Assembly (NCBI RefSeq): GCF_001421015.2
Contig: NZ_CP013023.1
Location: 558,001 to 622,000, forward strand
DNA: 64,000 nt
Source of the DNA: Paenibacillus bovis
GTDB lineage: Bacteria; Bacillota; Bacilli; Paenibacillales; Paenibacillaceae
Direction: 5' to 3'
Below, piece after piece: positions 56,264 to 64,000 of the stretch (position 1 is its first letter; the number at the start of each line of letters is the position of its first letter). Below the pieces are notes generated by a model. That model saw only the letters and a program-made list of their open reading frames with translations, ran no database searches and was not told the origin of the DNA. A program made the translations under genes and the position numbers.

Positions 56264-57763
56264 TTATTCGGGAATATAAGGAAGATCCAGCATCTTCGGC
56301 ACATTGATCACATGCTGCTCCGTATATGTGCGGATGCCTTCTGTACCATATTCGCGGCCAATTCCGGATTGCTTCACACCGCCGAACGGGAACTGAACGT
56401 CCAGCCCCTGTACGGCAGCGGTATTAATCATAGTCGTTCCGGCTTCGAGCTGACGCGCCAGGAGAATCGCATCTTCTTCCTTCCCCCATACCGAACTCGT
56501 CAATCCGTAGATACTTTCATTGTGGAGCTGAATGACCTGCTCTTCATCATCAAAAGGCAGAATCGGAACGGTAGGACCGAACTGTTCTTCCACCACGATC
56601 GGATCATGCACGTCACAATCCAGAACGAGCGTAGGCTGCAGGTAGTATCCTTGGTCGAACAGCTTCTGATCCAAAATTGTGCCGAGTGGAATGACCTTCG
56701 CGCCGCGCTGCTTCGCATCTTCAACCAGACTCAGCACGTAATCCCGCTGCTTCACGTTGTTGACCGGGCCTACTGTCGTATCCGGATCAAACGGATCGCC
56801 GATACGAATCCAGCGATTGGCTGCCTCGATATATTTCTCCACAAACTGATCATAGATCGAACGGTGTACATACACGCGCTTGGCGATCATACAGATCTGA
56901 CCCGTCGTAAGGAAGTTGGAAACGACGATCCGGCGCATGGCGCGCTCGTCATTTACGTCAAAGCTCTCCAGAAAAATAGCTGCATCGTTACCGCCAAGCT
57001 CAAGCGTCATATCTTTAATCGTGTCGGAAGCCGCTTTGATAATATGCTTGGCCGTCTCGGTTCCGCCGGTAAAAGCGATTTTTGCCACATGCGGATTCGT
57101 AGTCAGTTCAACGCCTACATCCGCAGCTCCATGAACGACATTAATGACGCCCGCTGGGAATTCGCTTGCGATAATCTCTGCCACTTTCGCTGCCGCCAGC
57201 GGCGCATACGGACTTGGCTTCAGCACAATCGTGTTGCCCGCCAGCAAGGCAGGAGCAATCTTGATCGTAGACAACGCAATCGGATAGTTCCATGGACTAA
57301 TCGCAGCCACCACACCAATCGGGTCATACGACAGAATCGTCTTGCCGTGATCATGCTCCTGAATTTCTTCCTTGAGAGCCGCTGCTGCTTCATTACAAGC
57401 AAACTCCATCCACATCAACGCAACATAAATTTCGCCGTGCGCATCATACAATGGCTTGCCATGCTCTCTGGACAGCAAATGTACGATTTCGTTCTCGGCT
57501 GCTCTAATCTTCTCGATCGCTCTGCGCATGCTCGCAACGCGCTGCTCGATATCGGTTTTCTTCCATGTTTTAAAAGCAGCGGCTGCAGCTTCGATCGCTT
57601 CGACAGCTTGTTCTTTCGTCGTGACAGGGAAATAGCCAACGATCTCGGTCGGGTTCGCCGGATTCTCTTTGGTCGATTGGGAAAGGGACTTTACATTCTG
57701 GCCATTGATCAACGCTTCAACAGTAACGATGTTCACAGCTTCTTGGTCTGCTTGAATTGTCAT
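56264..57763 (-). CDS. NAD-dependent aldehyde dehydrogenase (succinate-semialdehyde type)
   Basis: 499 residues. SPWNYPIALSTIKIAPALLA, LKPSPYAPLAAAKVAEII, IAFTGGTETAKHII, the catalytic Glu in LELGGNDAAIFLE and the Cys in TTGQICMIAKRVYV are all present, as in the GabD/ALDH21-like group. It oxidises an aldehyde to an acid with NAD(P). Last of a three-gene set with the methionine synthase-like and DUF2306 genes; role of the trio is unclear. Confidence 0.93.
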   Translation of the reverse strand: MTIQADQEAVNIVTVEALINGQNVKSLSQSTKENPANPTEIVGYFPVTTKEQAVEAIEAAAAAFKTWKKTDIEQRVASMRRAIEKIRAAENEIVHLLSREHGKPLYDAHGEIYVALMWMEFACNEAAAALKEEIQEHDHGKTILSYDPIGVVAAISPWNYPIALSTIKIAPALLAGNTIVLKPSPYAPLAAAKVAEIIASEFPAGVINVVHGAADVGVELTTNPHVAKIAFTGGTETAKHIIKAASDTIKDMTLELGGNDAAIFLESFDVNDERAMRRIVVSNFLTTGQICMIAKRVYVHRSIYDQFVEKYIEAANRWIRIGDPFDPDTTVGPVNNVKQRDYVLSLVEDAKQRGAKVIPLGTILDQKLFDQGYYLQPTLVLDCDVHDPIVVEEQFGPTVPILPFDDEEQVIQLHNESIYGLTSSVWGKEEDAILLARQLEAGTTMINTAAVQGLDVQFPFGGVKQSGIGREYGTEGIRTYTEQHVINVPKMLDLPYIPE

Positions 57764-57796
57764 TGTATAACCCCTTTTTTTATCTGAATAAATGGA

Positions 57797-58882
57797 TTAC
57801 GCCCATACCTCGTCTGCAATTTCCTTCACGTAACGAAGCTTACGCCACTGCTCGTCTTCGGTTAAAATATTGCCCTCTTCTGTAGACGAAAATCCGCATT
57901 GCGGGCTCAAACAAAGCTGCTCCAGAGGCACATACGTAGCCGCTTCAGCAATCCGGGCTTTGATGTATTCTTTATCTTCTAACTCGCCAGTTTTGGAGGT
58001 GAGCAGACCGAGCACGATTTTCAGATCTTTGCGATTCACATGTTTTAAGGAATCAAAACTGCCTGAGCGCTCATCGTCAAACTCCAAAAACAATCCATCT
58101 ACGTCCAAGCCGCCGAAGATCACCTCAGAAGCGTAATCATAGCCACCCGTCGAGAAATAATTCGATTTGTAGTTACCGCGGCAGATGTGCATCGTCACTA
58201 CCAAATCCGCCGGTTTATGAGCCAACGATTCGTTAATCATACGCTGCATCGTTTTCAACTCTTCCGCAGGATCCAACCCTTTGGCACGTAGCTTATCGTG
58301 ACCCGCTTCCGAGAAGAGGTCTGCCCAGGCGGTATCATCCAGCTGCAGATAGCGACACCCTGCGTCATAGAAAGCCTGAATCGCTTTTTGATACGCCGCG
58401 ATCGTGTCCTGCAGGAATGCCTCGCGATCCGTATAGACATTTGCACCATTCTCCAAGCGATACAGCAGCATATTCGGACTCGGAATTGTCTGCTTTGCCA
58501 CAGCGTCACCTGCATGCTGCTTAACGAACTTGAAGTCCTCCAGGAAAGGGTGAGTCGAGAAATCCACTTTGCCTATAACGCGAATTCCGCCTTTACGCGT
58601 TTGCATATTGTGGAATTGTGGTCCGTCGATTTGCTCATACAGTTCTACGCCGTCCAGACCGCCGAGGAAATCAAAATGCCACCAGCTTCTGCGCAGCTCG
58701 CCATCCGTAACAGCTAGCACGCCATTTTCTTTTTGCTTTTCAATAATGCGGATAATCTCTTGGTCTTCTACAGCTCGTAATTGTTCATGGGTGATGCTGC
58801 CTGCTTTATATTGTTCGCGTGCCTGACTCAAGTTGCCAGGACGTAAAAAACTACCTACATGGTCATGTCGAAAGGGTATCAT
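57797..58882 (-). CDS. Cobalamin-independent methionine synthase-like protein (YxjG/YxjH)
   Basis: 361 residues from ATG 58882 (AAGGAG about 7 nt upstream). MetE C-terminal-like TIM barrel: FRHDHVGSFLRPGNL at the start, TDGELRRSWWHFDFLGGLDG, RYLQLDDTAWADLF, and zinc-site histidine and cysteine in VVTMHICRGNYKS and LSPQCGFSS. This single-domain version uses a methyl donor other than the polyglutamyl-folate of full MetE. No S-box or T-box leader was seen, unlike the B. subtilis orthologues, and it is expressed with an aldehyde dehydrogenase. Confidence 0.92.
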   Translation of the reverse strand: MIPFRHDHVGSFLRPGNLSQAREQYKAGSITHEQLRAVEDQEIIRIIEKQKENGVLAVTDGELRRSWWHFDFLGGLDGVELYEQIDGPQFHNMQTRKGGIRVIGKVDFSTHPFLEDFKFVKQHAGDAVAKQTIPSPNMLLYRLENGANVYTDREAFLQDTIAAYQKAIQAFYDAGCRYLQLDDTAWADLFSEAGHDKLRAKGLDPAEELKTMQRMINESLAHKPADLVVTMHICRGNYKSNYFSTGGYDYASEVIFGGLDVDGLFLEFDDERSGSFDSLKHVNRKDLKIVLGLLTSKTGELEDKEYIKARIAEAATYVPLEQLCLSPQCGFSSTEEGNILTEDEQWRKLRYVKEIADEVWA

Positions 58883-58980
58883 ATCACTTGCTCCTTCTGC
58901 CTTTTTTGTTCTCATGAGTATAACATGAGGGAAGAGGAGTTCTGTCATATGAAAAAAGCATGTCTGGTCATATGTTGAGG

Positions 58981-59604
58981 CTATAGCTGACGTAACCTCA
59001 TTCTGAAAATTACGGCTTCTATAACGAGCAGATTAGGAATCCAACACAGCCAAGCGACAACCCGAAACGCCGCCTCGAAATCGCCAAGCAGAATAGCCAA
59101 CGGCGCTAAAAAGATTCGAAGCGTGACCGCTGAAAAAGTAAGCGCGTAACTGCGAAGCATCCATTCTTTATGAGCCTGGATGTCTTTGGACATAATTTTT
59201 CTTGTTGCCGTAAGCGTAGTCCCTACCCACAATACATCGAGCGACATGAATCCAAGACTGGAAACCCAACCGCCTGTCGCAAAAAGGGATAAATACACAT
59301 TCACGACCCCACTCAGTACAATCGAAAAAACATATCCATACCCGAATAGACGATGCCAGCGTCTTCTGGCAGGTGTTGGCTTTATAAATAGTTGAAAGGG
59401 TCCTATAACCAAAGCAAATATCGCGGTGAAAATATGGACGTACAGCACATAGACCCAGGGTTTGAGTTCAAAATCTGGCTTTGGCAATTTGAAAGAAACC
59501 AGTCCAGCATCACTAGCTTTCAGAATGCCATACTGAACCATTGCGTATCCGGCAATCGCAAATGCGAGAATGAACACGATTACTCGAACCATTTTACTTG
59601 TCAT
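58981..59604 (-). CDS. DUF2306 membrane protein
   Basis: 207 residues, about six membrane segments. HIFTAIFALVIGPFQLFIKP followed by RRRWHRLFGYGYVFSIVL is the DUF2306 signature, and AHKEWMLRSYALTFSAVTLR with the conserved His-Lys-x-W and Arg-x-Tyr follows. Function unknown. First of the trio; about 100 nt separate its stop from the YxjG-type start. Confidence 0.87.
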   Translation of the reverse strand: MTSKMVRVIVFILAFAIAGYAMVQYGILKASDAGLVSFKLPKPDFELKPWVYVLYVHIFTAIFALVIGPFQLFIKPTPARRRWHRLFGYGYVFSIVLSGVVNVYLSLFATGGWVSSLGFMSLDVLWVGTTLTATRKIMSKDIQAHKEWMLRSYALTFSAVTLRIFLAPLAILLGDFEAAFRVVAWLCWIPNLLVIEAVIFRMRLRQL

Positions 59605-59914
59605 ATTCTCAAAAACCCCTTTTCCTATCGGTAGGATATTTACTCTAAGTATAGGGGATTGAATACTGTAATCTTTGCCTTTTCTATTAGATTTTTTGCC
59701 TGATTCAACAAATTCTGTCGTTTAATAAAAAAATCCGCCAAGCTTCATGCCCGCGGAAATTGAAAATTCGTTTACGTGTGTGTTTCACTTCAACTACTGT
59801 TGGTCTTGATGCCACTTTGTGGTATCTCTAGTTGGAGGAGGTGCTTGTTGTCAGAATCATAGTTCTAGCATGTTTTGTAGTCTCTATCTGTACGATAATT
59901 CTCACCAGTTCACC
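59605..59914. other. Gap with the rlmH terminator
   Basis: About 310 nt; contains the rlmH terminator (59727-59758) and the upstream side of the DUF2306 gene. No gene. Confidence 0.6.
59727..59758 (-). terminator. Terminator of rlmH
   Basis: TTCCGC/GCGGAT arms (59734-59758) followed on the minus strand by a T7 run, about 155 nt after the rlmH stop. Confidence 0.75.
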
Positions 59915-60394
59915 CTATTTATGATACGGCTCACCCCTGTTAATCTTCACCGCCCGGTAAATCTGCTCTACCAGTACCAATCGCATCAGCTGATGCGGCA
60001 GCGTCATCCGTCCAAAGCACAGCTTCTGCTGCGCCCGCTTCAGCACTTCATCCCCAATCCCATGACTGCCGCCAATCACAAATACCACATGGCTGCTACC
60101 ATATGTACCGAGCTTATCGATCTCGGCTGCCAGATCCTCGGAGCTCCACAGCTTGCCGTCCAGCGTCAGTGTAATCACATGCGCATCCGGCTTGATCTGT
60201 GCCAGGATTCGCTCGCCTTCCTTGTCCTTCACAATCCGTACCTCGGCATCACTGAGTGTATCCGGTGCCTTCTCGTCACTAACTTCGATCACCTGGAATT
60301 TGATATATGGGGTCAGCCGCTTGGCGTACTCGGCGATTCCCTGTACGAGATATTTTTCCTTAAGCTTGCCTACTCCAATAATCTGTATGAACAT
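59915..60394 (-). CDS. rlmH: 23S rRNA (pseudouridine-1915-N3)-methyltransferase
   Basis: 159 residues, the family's fixed length. SPOUT knot: [20 protein letters not shown] at the start, [20 protein letters not shown] and [20 protein letters not shown] at the SAM-binding C-terminus. Methylates pseudouridine 1915 in helix 69 of 23S rRNA, near the decoding interface. Its position near HtrA and the CxxH/CxxC gene is conserved in Bacillota downstream of walRK. Confidence 0.98.
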   Translation of the reverse strand: MFIQIIGVGKLKEKYLVQGIAEYAKRLTPYIKFQVIEVSDEKAPDTLSDAEVRIVKDKEGERILAQIKPDAHVITLTLDGKLWSSEDLAAEIDKLGTYGSSHVVFVIGGSHGIGDEVLKRAQQKLCFGRMTLPHQLMRLVLVEQIYRAVKINRGEPYHK

Positions 60395-60606
60395 CGATAT
60401 CCTCCTGAATTCTACTGTCTCTGTATAGTCGTCCGTCGCTGGAACTCACATGTTATTATCATACCAGATATCCGGGTAGAGTCTGCTACTATGATCTTTC
60501 ATCATTTCAAAAAAACACGTATACTTTACTTTTAAATTTTATTTTGAATGAATACATTCTTTTATGTAGACTATTTATACGACTCACCTACATAAGGAGG
60601 CTTAAT

Positions 60607-60735
60607 ATGATCATAGGAGTTATCATTTTTTTCATCATAGTTACTTCTCCGATCTTGTATCGGCAAAATCGAATAATACGTGTATTGGAAGAACAAGTAC
60701 GTGCAATGGATGAAAAAAACAGACCGTATTACTGA
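60607..60735 (+). CDS. Small single-span membrane protein
   Basis: 42 residues. AAGGAGG lies 7 nt before ATG 60607. One hydrophobic helix (MIIGVIIFFIIVTSPILY) is followed by a charged amphipathic tail, RQNRIIRVLEEQVRAMDEKN, likely cytoplasmic and helical. Not recognised; comparable small proteins tune membrane enzymes. It is the only plus-strand gene from 56 kb to the right end. Confidence 0.65.
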   Translation: MIIGVIIFFIIVTSPILYRQNRIIRVLEEQVRAMDEKNRPYY

Positions 60736-60762
60736 ATTAAAATGATCCGTATCAATTAAAAA

Positions 60763-60803
60763 CTCCCTCCACGCTGACTGAATGGCAGTCGGCCCAGAGG
60801 GAG
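60763..60803 (-). terminator. Second terminator-like hairpin
   Basis: CTCCCTC/GAGGGAG with an inner CTGACTG/CAGTCGG stem, T5 on the minus strand. It lies beyond the oatA terminator and may act as a back-up. Confidence 0.7.
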
Positions 60804-60899
60804 CACTTGTAATTCTTCCTTTAATATTATCGGAAGTCTGTTAAGGCAGTTGTATAGGACTTCGGTATGAATTGTAAAATATATCCTCTAAATCCAGTT

Positions 60900-60943
60900 A
60901 AATATACTCATGATCATCCCTACGAATGATCATGAGTATATTT
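60900..60943. terminator. Terminator of the oatA-like gene
   Basis: AAATATACTCATGATCAT/ATGATCATGAGTATATTT, a perfect 18-bp stem with an 8-nt loop, 15-60 nt after the stop. Confidence 0.85.
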
Positions 60944-60958
60944 ATTTCTACGGACGAT

Positions 60959-63037
60959 CTACTTACCAGCAATCGCATTGGCTACCAGTGTAGCAAATAC
61001 CTTGGCACCTGATGGATTCACATGCACACCGTCAGTCGCGAAGAAGCTGTCCTGTCCCTTGCTCGCCGAATACCAGTCCACCACGGTAATACGCGGATCT
61101 TCCGCAGCTACCGCATTGATCGTATCATTTACGAGCGTCTCCCATGGACGCGGCACGCGGGTATTTACCAGGATAATCTTCTTCACATCGCCCAGTTCAT
61201 CCAGTAGACCTTCCAGCTGTTCCCGGGTAAAGGAACCATTGGTACCGAGCTCGATAATCACCTTGGAGCCCAGGTGACCACTGCGGCGCAGCTGCTGGAT
61301 TTCTGCCGGGGCTTCGGTCATCTGGCGGCCTACACGGCCGTCGATCGTAATGCCCGGCATCACTTCGCTGAGGTGACGAGCGACATCCAGCATAACCGAA
61401 TCCCCAATCGCGGTTACGCCGTCGCCGGAGACGATTTTGTCCAGCACTTTCTTGTTTGTAGCAGCTGCAGGATCGGATGCATTCTGATCGGCAGCCGATG
61501 TCAGCTTACTCTGCTGATTGGACGCCGATTCCTTGGTACTGCCCGAGTTCAGGCTGCTTGATCCTGTCGTTCTGCCGGAGGATGGCTTGCTCGTCGGTTC
61601 ATCTGTACTGTCGGCCGTTGTGCTATCCGGCGTGTCTGTCTTTTCTTTGTCTCCGGCAGGCTGTTCGGCTGTACTGTCTTTAGCATCTGTCTCGTCCTTG
61701 GGCTTCACAGTACTTGCCACTTCCTTGGGCATTTTATCTGTTTTGGAGTCGGACTTGTCTTCTGTCGAAGCTGGCTTGCCGACAATAAATACAGACTGCG
61801 GCTGCTGCGGATCGACTTTGGGTGCAGAACTGGAGACGACATGTCCCAGCACCAGCGCCGATACGACGAACAGCATGGCAGCACCCCCGCCGTATATCCA
61901 GGAGCGGGAATTACGCCATTGGCTGCGCTGTGCATAGGTGCGGTTCAGCGTCTGACGGAATCCATTTCTGCGAACCGGTTCTTCGACATATCTCCAGCTC
62001 AGCTCGGCGAGTGCCAGACTAACAGCAACCTGGATAACGGCTCGCAGAATCGAAGGCTCTTCCGTGCTGACCTGCGGCGTACTGAGCGTAATAACCGGGA
62101 AATGCCAGAGGTACAGCCCGTACGAGCGCCTGCCTAACCAGCGCAGCGGCTTGCTGCCGACGATTACCGCCAGACGGCTCGCCGGATGGGCCAGTACGGC
62201 GATCAGGATCGCGGTTATTATAGCGATGAGCAGCATACCTCCACGATACAGAAATGGCTGATACTCATTCGTATGCCACACCAGCCAGATCAGTACCAGC
62301 AGTGAGATGGTACCCGCTGCATCTAATACATGCTGGGCCGGTGCGGAGACATTGGTCTTGAGCTTCATGCTCGGCCAGACAATCGCCAGCGCTGCACCGA
62401 TCAGCAGGGCGAAGATTCGCGTGTCTGTTCCGTAATACACACGGCTCGGGTCCTCGCCCGGCACATAGATGACGGCCATGAGCAGCGCCGAGATAATGGA
62501 CAGGCTGAGAATCCAGCCAGCCAGATTACCCCTCTTGGGCAGGAACTTCAGTCCGAGCAGCAGCAGGAACGGCCATAGCAGATAGAACTGCTCCTCTACA
62601 GCCAGTGACCATAGATGTCCAAGCGGTGAAGCCGGTCCGAAGCTCTCAAAGTACGATACTTTATGAAAAATAAACCACCAGTTGCTAATATACAGCAGTG
62701 CTGCCGGAATATCTCCAGCCAGCGCGCTAAGTCTGGAATGGTCGCCGATCAGACACCAGATAGCTACCACGGCGATCATGGCGAACATCGCTGGCAACAG
62801 TCTACGTGCACGCCGAATCCAGAAATCCTTCATGGCAAAGCGGTGGTGGCGTTCCCACTGTCCGGCCAGAATATCCGTAATCAGATAACCGGATAATACG
62901 AAGAAAATACCGACACCCAGCAGTCCGCCCGGCGCCCAATCGGTATTCAGGTGATAGATAATAACAGCCAGTACGGCGAATGCCCGGAGGCCATCCAGCC
63001 CTGGCATATAACGGTGTTGCTGGAGCGGCTTAGGCAT
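60959..63037 (-). CDS. Peptidoglycan O-acetyltransferase (OatA-like)
   Basis: 692 residues. An acyltransferase-3 membrane domain (about 1-390): YMPGLDGLRAFAVLAVIIYH, FFVLSGYLITDIL, the FWIRRARRLLPAM and SLAVEEQFYLLWP motifs. A Ser/Thr/Asp/Lys-rich linker of about 150 residues crosses to an extracellular SGNH esterase domain (about 550-692) with GDSVML, GTNGSF and DGVHVN (Ser, Gly/Asn, Asp/His). OatA-type enzymes acetylate MurNAc O6 and give lysozyme resistance. The gene sits between rlmH and the CxxH/CxxC gene. Confidence 0.93.
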   Translation of the reverse strand: MPKPLQQHRYMPGLDGLRAFAVLAVIIYHLNTDWAPGGLLGVGIFFVLSGYLITDILAGQWERHHRFAMKDFWIRRARRLLPAMFAMIAVVAIWCLIGDHSRLSALAGDIPAALLYISNWWFIFHKVSYFESFGPASPLGHLWSLAVEEQFYLLWPFLLLLGLKFLPKRGNLAGWILSLSIISALLMAVIYVPGEDPSRVYYGTDTRIFALLIGAALAIVWPSMKLKTNVSAPAQHVLDAAGTISLLVLIWLVWHTNEYQPFLYRGGMLLIAIITAILIAVLAHPASRLAVIVGSKPLRWLGRRSYGLYLWHFPVITLSTPQVSTEEPSILRAVIQVAVSLALAELSWRYVEEPVRRNGFRQTLNRTYAQRSQWRNSRSWIYGGGAAMLFVVSALVLGHVVSSSAPKVDPQQPQSVFIVGKPASTEDKSDSKTDKMPKEVASTVKPKDETDAKDSTAEQPAGDKEKTDTPDSTTADSTDEPTSKPSSGRTTGSSSLNSGSTKESASNQQSKLTSAADQNASDPAAATNKKVLDKIVSGDGVTAIGDSVMLDVARHLSEVMPGITIDGRVGRQMTEAPAEIQQLRRSGHLGSKVIIELGTNGSFTREQLEGLLDELGDVKKIILVNTRVPRPWETLVNDTINAVAAEDPRITVVDWYSASKGQDSFFATDGVHVNPSGAKVFATLVANAIAGK

Positions 63038-63287
63038 ATACCCACCGCCCTCTATGTATATTCAAACCGGCCGATTCGCCGGTATACTTTTCTCTCTGTC
63101 GCTGCGGTTCCTTTTGTTTCGTTGTGAGCATTCCATACCTGATGTCTATCATTATTCCTTTCCTTTCCCTGGGCATTCTGATTCTGCATACTGACAGCGC
63201 ATAAACCGACATGTCCCATTATATCCAAGTATTCTGCAGCAATCGTCTCAAAGCAGTTAAAATTGGTTTACAGCAAAGTCGTAAATG

Positions 63288-63308
63288 AAAAAAAAGCCTA
63301 CGGCTCTG
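63288..63308 (-). terminator. Probable terminator of the htrA/CxxH-CxxC transcript
   Basis: Minus strand AGCC-GTA-GGCT (a short stem extended by weak pairs) followed by eight T. Confidence 0.6.
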
Positions 63309-63326
63309 AGGGCAACAAGAAACAAG

Positions 63327-63345
63327 GACCGTGATATCCGGTCCT
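63327..63345. repeat. GGACCG/CGGTCC inverted repeat
   Basis: GGACCG TGATATC CGGTCC: 6-bp arms with a 7-nt loop, possibly stacked with the adjacent terminator. Confidence 0.55.
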
Positions 63346-63513
63346 TTCCCCTTTGTTCCGTCATGATCAGTACGCGCTAATGGAATGTCTGGCTGTTATA
63401 TAGTAGTGTAAGGCATTCGTTGTCTCTCTCTATCAGCTTGACCCGTCCCTCCTGTCTCCGGTGCGGAGCAGGCAAAAGGACGGGCTGTGTATCATCCGGA
63501 ACGATCCGGTCTA

Positions 63514-63681
63514 TCAGACGACCAGAAACTCGCCATGCTGATCGCAATAAATACATTTGGCGGGCGGGTCCCAGTCCGAGAATTCGGTTTCTTTCAGATC
63601 TACGACATCCGGAGCATCTTCGAATTCATCCACAAACGCTTCCAGCGCCTCTTCCACATGATCTTTGCATACGACATACAT
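63514..63681 (-). CDS. CxxH/CxxC protein
   Basis: 55 residues from ATG 63681, about 13 nt from AAGGAAG; the open frame to 63759 starts far upstream and is unsupported. MYVVCKDHVEEALEAFVDEF and DWDPPAKCIYCDQHGEFLVV give the Cys-x-x-His and Cys-x-x-Cys pairs that name this small, likely zinc-binding family, typically encoded next to HtrA and rlmH. About 40 nt after the htrA stop, so one transcript. Function unknown. Confidence 0.92.
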   Translation of the reverse strand: MYVVCKDHVEEALEAFVDEFEDAPDVVDLKETEFSDWDPPAKCIYCDQHGEFLVV

Positions 63682-63721
63682 CAATAGTTTCAAGCTTCCT
63701 TTCCGGTGTGTACTGAGTTGG

Positions 63722-64000
63722 TTATTTATGATTATCCGGCTGGGATTCCAGAGTGACATTTACCGTCTTCTTGGCTCCGCTGCGGTAATACGTAACTTTG
63801 AGTGTATCTCCGGCTTTTTTGTGATTATACAGATATTTGCGCAGCTCGAGGGTGGAGCCGACTTTTTCCCGGTCCAGCTGGACGATGACATCATCGGCTG
63901 CGAGTCCTGCTGCTTTGGCAGGTCCGCTGGCTTCGACGACTACTGCGCCTTCTTTGACACTATCCGGAAGCTCCGGCTTTTTGGATTCCGGTTCTTCTTC
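63722..64000 (-). CDS. HtrA-like serine protease, C-terminal PDZ fragment
   Basis: The last 92 codons only; the start is beyond the right edge. PDZ domain: PDSVKEGAVVVEASGPAKAA, GLAADDVIVQLDREKVGSTL, LRKYLYNHKKAGDTLKVTYY and a basic end before TAA at 63722. This is the substrate-recognition end of a membrane-anchored S1C protease (YycK/HtrC position relative to rlmH). The catalytic part is not in the window. Confidence 0.92.
   Translation of the reverse strand, partial: EEEPESKKPELPDSVKEGAVVVEASGPAKAAGLAADDVIVQLDREKVGSTLELRKYLYNHKKAGDTLKVTYYRSGAKKTVNVTLESQPDNHK

Larger units (their letters stand above)
63038..63513. other. Gap between oatA-like and CxxH/CxxC genes
   Basis: About 475 nt. Contains two hairpins (63288-63308, 63327-63345), the first a terminator for the right-hand genes. 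No gene. Confidence 0.6.

Noticed and set aside
56312..57787. Plus-strand open frame of 491 codons
   Set aside because: Antisense shadow of the aldehyde dehydrogenase gene; no start signal or family features.
56264..59640. S-box (SAM) or T-box leader for the methionine synthase-like gene
   Set aside because: Neither the conserved S-box core nor a T-box sequence is present upstream of 58882 or 59604.

Overview
The window looks like a chromosomal segment of a Paenibacillus-type Bacillota. Support: strong AAGGAGG-type ribosome binding sites, an S-layer-anchored (SLH) galactanase, AraR/CcpA-style sugar control, and an rlmH / O-acetyltransferase / CxxH-CxxC protein / HtrA order at the right end that resembles the downstream part of the walRK (yyc) locus. 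Genus is inferred from gene content. Most of the window has mid-range GC; one segment (about 12.84-17.46 kb) is much more AT-rich and looks acquired.

Left part (0-12.8 kb): a partial SRPBCC gene; a TetR-controlled flavodoxin-fold oxidoreductase/SDR pair with repeated palindromic operators; Lrp and MmyB-type XRE regulators; a 1325-residue GH53 galactanase with SLH repeats behind a cre site; malate:quinone oxidoreductase; a GH43 glycosidase; and two decayed genes (an alpha/beta hydrolase with a frameshift and a lost nucleophile, and a tiny membrane protein split by an amber codon).

AT-rich island (12.84-17.46 kb): a secreted cysteine-free 137-residue peptide (DUF2712-like), a 12-nt tandem repeat, a strong hairpin, three ABC permeases, one ATPase and a membrane-anchored protein, flanked by terminators. 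It is arranged like a secreted-peptide plus export/self-protection cassette and is the best candidate for a poorly described system.

Middle (17.5-36 kb): PQQ-type sugar dehydrogenase; LysR with a divergent tautomerase/CMD pair; the araBDA operon with divergent araR and clear AraR boxes; a methyltransferase-TPR protein; a hydrolase with a palindromic operator and a TetR; a glycine-type permease behind a glycine riboswitch; a drug-efflux MFS behind an eight-codon MIHSMRLR leader and attenuator; a sugar MFS under a LacI-type operator; and csaA.

Right part (36-64 kb): a DMT exporter with divergent AraC; alkA; ltrA; a DUF418 remnant; a small cluster with a SunI-like immunity protein; a MerR/SDR divergent pair whose two promoters both have 19-bp spacers; HxlR/RidA; a YcaQ-like protein; ABC-F; a double TerD protein; VanZ with an anomalous start; yndJ-yczE; a DUF2306/YxjG/ALDH operon; rlmH; oatA; a CxxH/CxxC protein; and the PDZ end of HtrA. 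No tRNA, rRNA, CRISPR array or insertion sequence was seen. GC statements are by eye, and family names come from recognition of the translated sequence, not a database search.
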